Below are positions 4,803-7,979 of a stretch of DNA of 7,979 nt, piece by piece. Below the pieces are notes generated by a model. It was not told the DNA's origin. It worked only from the letters and a program-made list of their open reading frames with translations, and ran no database searches. The stretch's first letter is position 1. The number at the start of each line of letters is the position of its first letter. Source of the DNA: an uncultured Mollicutes bacterium (GTDB lineage Bacteria; Bacillota_I; Bacilli_A; Acholeplasmatales; Anaeroplasmataceae); contig CALCWU010000073.1 in the NCBI GenBank assembly GCA_937905855.1, forward strand, positions 1-7,979, read 5' to 3'. The position numbers and the translations under genes are program-made.

Positions 4803-6416
4803 ATGGAAAAGCAAACGAAGTTTATATTTGTAACTGGTGGTGTTGTATCTTCACTTGGTAAAGGAATTGCAGCATCATCTATTGGAAGATTATTGAAAAA
4901 TCGTGGATTAAAGGTGTTTATGCAAAAGTTTGATCCTTATATTAATGTGGATCCAGGAACAATGTCACCTTATCAGCATGGTGAAGTGTTTGTTACTGAT
5001 GATGGAGCGGAAACTGACCTTGATTTAGGACATTATGAAAGATTTATTGATGAAAATCTAACACAGGACTCTAATATTACTACAGGTAGAATCTATTCAA
5101 CAGTAATAGCTAAGGAGCGTAGAGGTGATTATCTTGGTGGTACTGTTCAGGTAATACCTCATATCACAAACGAAATAAAGGCTAAGCTTGTAAGTGCTGC
5201 TAAAAACTCTAATGCTGATGTTATTATTACGGAAATTGGTGGAACTGTTGGTGATATTGAGTCATTACCATTTTTAGAGGCAATTAGACAAGCACGTCGT
5301 GATTTTGGTGTTCATAATACATTATATATTCATAATACCTTAGTTCCTTATTTGAAGGCAGCAGGTGAAATTAAAACTAAGCCAACGCAGCATAGTGTTA
5401 AGGAACTAAGAGGACTTGGTATTCAGCCAGATATTATTATTTTAAGAACAGAGGTTTCTATATCACAGGAGCAAAAGGATAAAATCGCAATGTTTTGTGA
5501 TGTTGAAAAAAATGCTGTTTTTGAGTGCAAAGACGCTAAGATATTGTATGAAGTAGTTAATAATTTACATAATCAGCATATTGATGATGTTATAGCTAAG
5601 CATTTTAATCTTGATTTGCCAGAAGCTGATATGAGTGAATGGAATAACTTAATTGACACAATTAAGCATTTAGATGGCGAGGTTAAGATTGCTTTAGTTG
5701 GTAAATATGTATCATTACAGGATGCCTATATTTCTGTAAATGAGGCTTTAAAGGCAGCAGGCTTTGCTTATAAGAAAAAGGTTAATATTTTACATATTGA
5801 TTCAGCTATGCTTACAGAAGAAAATGTTGATGAGGAATTAAAGGACGTTGATGGTATTTTAGTACCTGGTGGTTTTGGTAGTCGTGGAGTTGTTGGTAAG
5901 CTTTTAGCTATCAAATATGCAAGAGAACATAATATTCCATTCCTTGGAATATGCTATGGTATGCAGCTTGCAACTATTGAATATTGTAAGAATGTCTTAG
6001 GCTATAATGATGCTAACTCAACAGAATTAGATCCTGAAACAAGCTTTCCGATTATTGATTACCTACCTGATCAATATGAAGGAATTAATATGGGTGGAAC
6101 TTTAAGACTTGGTCTTTATGATTGTACATTAAAGGAAAACACTAAAACATATGAGTGCTATCAAAAAGCAGAAATAAAGGAACGTCATCGTCATCGTTAT
6201 GAGGTTAATCGTCATTATGAGGATAAGGTGTTTAATAAGGATTTGATAGTAAGTGGTAGAAATCCTCAAACAAATTTAGTGGAAATAGTTGAGTTAAAGA
6301 ACCATCCTTGGTTTGTTGCATGTCAATTCCATCCTGAATTTTTATCAAGACCAAATAGAGCTCACCCTCTATTTAAGGGCTTAATAAAGGCTGCTATAGA
6401 AAAGAAAAATAGCTAA
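4803..6416 (+). CDS. pyrG: CTP synthase (glutamine-hydrolysing)
   Basis: The 537-residue protein is full length for bacterial PyrG. It makes CTP from UTP, ATP and glutamine in the cytoplasm, the last step of pyrimidine nucleotide synthesis. The N-terminal synthetase domain (about 1-270) has the P-loop G12-G-V-V-S-S-L-G-K-G21, the segment Y47-I-N-V-D-P-G-T-M-S56, D72 and E144 for magnesium, and the UTP/CTP region K191-T-K-P-T-Q-H-S198. The C-terminal glutaminase domain (about 293-537) has P355-G-G-F-G-S-R-G362 and nucleophile C384 in LGICYGMQ. It also has H510 and E512 in QFHPEF, completing the triad. GAAAGG at 4789-4794, eight bases upstream, supports the start. Expression is likely controlled by CTP through the leader attenuator, and a terminator follows closely, so pyrG appears to be monocistronic. 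Nothing is missing or odd. Confidence 0.98.
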   Translation: MEKQTKFIFVTGGVVSSLGKGIAASSIGRLLKNRGLKVFMQKFDPYINVDPGTMSPYQHGEVFVTDDGAETDLDLGHYERFIDENLTQDSNITTGRIYSTVIAKERRGDYLGGTVQVIPHITNEIKAKLVSAAKNSNADVIITEIGGTVGDIESLPFLEAIRQARRDFGVHNTLYIHNTLVPYLKAAGEIKTKPTQHSVKELRGLGIQPDIIILRTEVSISQEQKDKIAMFCDVEKNAVFECKDAKILYEVVNNLHNQHIDDVIAKHFNLDLPEADMSEWNNLIDTIKHLDGEVKIALVGKYVSLQDAYISVNEALKAAGFAYKKKVNILHIDSAMLTEENVDEELKDVDGILVPGGFGSRGVVGKLLAIKYAREHNIPFLGICYGMQLATIEYCKNVLGYNDANSTELDPETSFPIIDYLPDQYEGINMGGTLRLGLYDCTLKENTKTYECYQKAEIKERHRHRYEVNRHYEDKVFNKDLIVSGRNPQTNLVEIVELKNHPWFVACQFHPEFLSRPNRAHPLFKGLIKAAIEKKNS

Positions 6417-6427
6417 TATTGTCGAAA

Positions 6428-6461
6428 GGGAAATGAAATTAAAATTTCTTTCCTTTTTTTT
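6428..6461 (+). terminator. Intrinsic terminator after pyrG
   Basis: GGAAA (6429-6433), a bulged T and GAAAT (6435-6439) pair with ATTTC (6444-6448) and TTTCC (6449-6453) around a TAAA loop, followed by eight T residues (6454-6461). It begins about a dozen bases after the pyrG stop codon, the normal position. It separates pyrG from the lipoprotein unit. Confidence 0.8.
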
Positions 6462-6471
6462 ACTATAAATA

Positions 6472-6501
6472 TTGCATATAAGTTATAAAAAATGCTATAA
6501 T
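6472..6501 (+). promoter_or_regulatory. Promoter of the lipoprotein gene (extended -10)
   Basis: TTGCAT (6472-6477) and a consensus TATAAT (6496-6501) are separated by 18 bases. A TG dinucleotide at 6493-6494, one base before the -10, makes it an extended -10 promoter. Transcription should start near 6508, just before the first copy of the duplicated ribosome binding site. Strong expression is expected. Confidence 0.75.
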
Positions 6502-6510
6502 TTAATTACC

Positions 6511-6581
6511 GATAAGGAGGAAAAACAAATTGTCTAAGAATCAAAAGATTAGAATCCGTTTGATAAGGAGGAAAAACAAAT
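6511..6581 (+). repeat. Duplicated ribosome binding site (two identical 20-base copies)
   Basis: The same 20 bases, beginning GATAAGGAGG and ending AACAAAT, occur at 6511-6530 and 6562-6581, offset by 51 bases (17 codons). Both copies carry a full AGGAGG at optimal distance from a start: TTG at 6530 for the first and the lipoprotein ATG at 6580 for the second. The identity stops sharply at both ends, suggesting recent duplication or recombination at this sequence. Confidence 0.85.
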
Positions 6582-6583
6582 GA
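6530..6583 (+). pseudogene. Fragment of rpsJ (ribosomal protein S10 N-terminus), possible leader ORF
   Basis: From TTG 6530 a 17-codon frame reads M-S-K-N-Q-K-I-R-I-R-L, then I-R-R-K-N-K and stop. The first eleven residues match the start of bacterial S10, typically M(A/S)xQKIRIRLKAYDH. After L11 the reading frame runs into the second copy of the ribosome binding site, so the S10-like part ends at about 6562. The start is TTG within AATTG. A single extra T in an original ATG would explain this, because the codons after it remain in frame. The stop TGA (6581-6583) overlaps the lipoprotein ATG (6580-6582) as ATGA, so if translated it would be coupled to it. It cannot encode a working S10. It may be a captured ribosomal-operon leader or a functional leader peptide. 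The S10 resemblance is from memory of the family. Confidence 0.6.
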
Positions 6584-7979
6584 AAAAAGTTAAAAAAATA
6601 TTTTTATTCGTAGTATTTATGTTTATGAGTGTTTTAACACTTGCAAGCTGTGGCGAAACTACAGATGATTCTTCAAATGGTGGAAATACACCAACTGAAA
6701 GTACAATTAAGCCAGCTGAAAGTACAAATGGAAACGAAAGTACAACTAAGAAGGGTGAAAGTACAATCCTTCCTAGTACAAGTGTTAAATTAACTGATGA
6801 GCAGGTTAAAACTAATTTTGATACATATGCAAAATCAGTTAGATTATCAAAGGCTTCAATTAATGGTGTTATTAATTCGGCTGTAAATAGTGGTTCAACA
6901 GTTGATCCAGGTGAGATTTTAGGTAAGATTTCAATTCCTGATACTAAAGCTACTGCAACTATTTATTTAAATAATGAGGCTGTTGATTCTCAAGATTTAT
7001 ATGCTTGGCAAAAGGATAAGGTTGTTTATGGTGCTTATGTTAATGATGATGAAAAGGCAGCAGTTAAGGTTGATTTAGCAAAATTAGAAGAATTAGTTGG
7101 CAGTGTAACTACTGATACTCCAGCTACTGATACTGATTATGTTGGCTTGATTTTATCACAAATGAATTTACCTGAAGATTTTGATGTTGATACATTACTT
7201 TCTCAAATTACCTTCACTGGTGATGATTTCACATATGAAGATGGTTGGTTTACATTAAAGGATGAAAAGATTGTATCTTTAGTTGCTGCATTATCTAGAG
7301 AAACAACTGATAAGGTAACAGCAATGCTTGCCACTGTTTATTCAAAGCTAGAGATTAAGCTTGGCTTTGATGGTGTTCATTTTACAGGCTTTAGTATTGA
7401 ATATCATCCACCAGGAGATACAGCTTATGTAGAGAAAAATTATGCTAAGGTTTCACTTGTAATTAATTATGAATATAATTTTGCCGTTGGTGGTGAATTT
7501 AAGATTAATTTACATGCTACTGATGAAGAAGGCACTAATGAAATAGCTGTTATTAGTCTTGATGTTAAGGCTAATGGTTTAGGTGTTAGTGTTAATGCAA
7601 GTGTTAAGCTTGATATTGAAGCGACAATGAAGCTTGATGCTACTCTTACTGCTAAGGTTGACCAAAATGGTGCAACATTAAAGGCTAGTGGTAGCGTTGC
7701 AATGGGTGGAGAAGTAAGTGATGATGGTGAAAACCAAACAGTTACTTATAGTGATCCAATTCCATTTAGTTTAGATGTAACTCTAAATAAGTCAAAATTA
7801 ACAATTTCTGCTAAGGTTAGCGCAATTGAAATTGTAAAAGTAGATGCTACATTAAATAATTTCTCATTCGTATCTGGAACAATAACAATTGATGTATCAA
7901 TGTTTGTTGCTTCAGGTGAAGATAGTGATGTTGAATTTGATAAGATGGTTATCGAGGTTACAACTACAAATGTTACTAT
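6580..7979 (+). CDS. Secreted lipoprotein, partial at the 3' end, function unknown
   Basis: The frame is open from ATG 6580 to the window edge (466 complete codons, no stop), so the C-terminus is missing. A lipoprotein signal is clear: positive M1-K-K-V-K-K6, hydrophobic 7-20, lipobox L21-A-S-C24. C24 should be lipidated and anchor the protein on the outer face of the membrane. Residues 25-68 form a Ser/Thr/Asn/Gly-rich linker with four EST tripeptides (40, 47, 53 and 60). The rest alternates polar and hydrophobic residues in a way typical of beta-rich extracellular proteins, and I see no cysteine after C24. No enzymatic motif or substrate-binding family is recognised; a surface or substrate-binding role is possible but unsupported. 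AGGAGG at 6567-6572 lies seven bases before the start, in the second copy of a duplicated site. Codon use resembles pyrG rather than the AT-richer left part. Confidence 0.88.
   Translation, partial: MKKVKKIFLFVVFMFMSVLTLASCGETTDDSSNGGNTPTESTIKPAESTNGNESTTKKGESTILPSTSVKLTDEQVKTNFDTYAKSVRLSKASINGVINSAVNSGSTVDPGEILGKISIPDTKATATIYLNNEAVDSQDLYAWQKDKVVYGAYVNDDEKAAVKVDLAKLEELVGSVTTDTPATDTDYVGLILSQMNLPEDFDVDTLLSQITFTGDDFTYEDGWFTLKDEKIVSLVAALSRETTDKVTAMLATVYSKLEIKLGFDGVHFTGFSIEYHPPGDTAYVEKNYAKVSLVINYEYNFAVGGEFKINLHATDEEGTNEIAVISLDVKANGLGVSVNASVKLDIEATMKLDATLTAKVDQNGATLKASGSVAMGGEVSDDGENQTVTYSDPIPFSLDVTLNKSKLTISAKVSAIEIVKVDATLNNFSFVSGTITIDVSMFVASGEDSDVEFDKMVIEVTTTNVT
6697..6765 (+). repeat. Short imperfect repeat encoding EST units in the lipoprotein linker
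   Basis: GAAAGTACA occurs four times, at 6697, 6718, 6736 and 6757, spaced 21, 18 and 21 bases, all in the same reading frame and encoding Glu-Ser-Thr. The units (ESTIKPA, ESTNGN, ESTTKKG, EST) form a flexible linker between the lipidated cysteine and the folded part. The regular in-frame spacing and identical codons suggest expansion by slippage, so copy number may vary between strains. Confidence 0.7.

Noticed and set aside
6530..6583. Ordinary leader peptide unrelated to any gene
   Set aside because: The match to the S10 N-terminus over about eleven residues, together with the duplicated ribosome binding site, is too specific. A leader-peptide role for the remnant remains possible.
1..7979. 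Mycoplasma-type genetic code (TGA as tryptophan)
   Set aside because: All genes are full length with TGA treated as a stop, tryptophan is encoded by TGG throughout, and no in-frame TGA interrupts any gene.
1..7979. CRISPR array, tRNA, rRNA or insertion sequence
   Set aside because: No regularly spaced direct repeats, cloverleaf sequences, rRNA-like segments or transposase frames were seen on either strand.

Overview
The window looks like a chromosomal segment of an AT-rich Gram-positive bacterium: Bacillota, probably an uncultured gut Bacilli, Erysipelotrichia or Tenericutes-like lineage. The reasons are very low GC, AGGAGG-type ribosome binding sites, sigma-A-type promoters, a Gram-positive lipoprotein signal and a pyrG leader of the Bacillus type. 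TGA is used as a stop and TGG as tryptophan, so the Mycoplasma code does not apply. All convincing genes are on the + strand.

Left part (1-3026) is an AT-richer accessory module. A Fic-family (AMPylator-type) protein with an intact HPFxDGNGR motif and a class II inhibitory motif is preceded by a promoter embedded in a perfect 11-bp inverted repeat. A two-gene unit follows, with its own promoter and a candidate operator: a short HipA/CtkA-like Ser/Thr kinase overlapping a protein with a HipS-like N-terminal part and a gamma-delta-resolvase-like helix-turn-helix. This matches a bicistronic Hip toxin-antitoxin arrangement that is little characterised experimentally.

Middle part (3042-4700) holds a G3E/CobW-like P-loop GTPase that has lost the usual CxCC metal motif. 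It lies so close behind the putative antitoxin that it is probably co-transcribed. A separate strong promoter then drives two translationally coupled small membrane proteins of unknown function.

Right part (4711-7979) contains pyrG (CTP synthase). Its leader starts GGGC right after a -10 box and folds into a terminator, as in the CTP-sensing reiterative-transcription attenuator known from Bacillus subtilis. pyrG ends at an intrinsic terminator. A promoter follows, then an unusual leader that appears to contain the ribosome binding site and first codons of rpsJ (ribosomal protein S10). This fused mini-ORF overlaps, by ATGA, the start of a lipoprotein gene that runs off the right edge. The S10 remnant, the Hip-type pair and the pyrG attenuator are the observations most worth following up.
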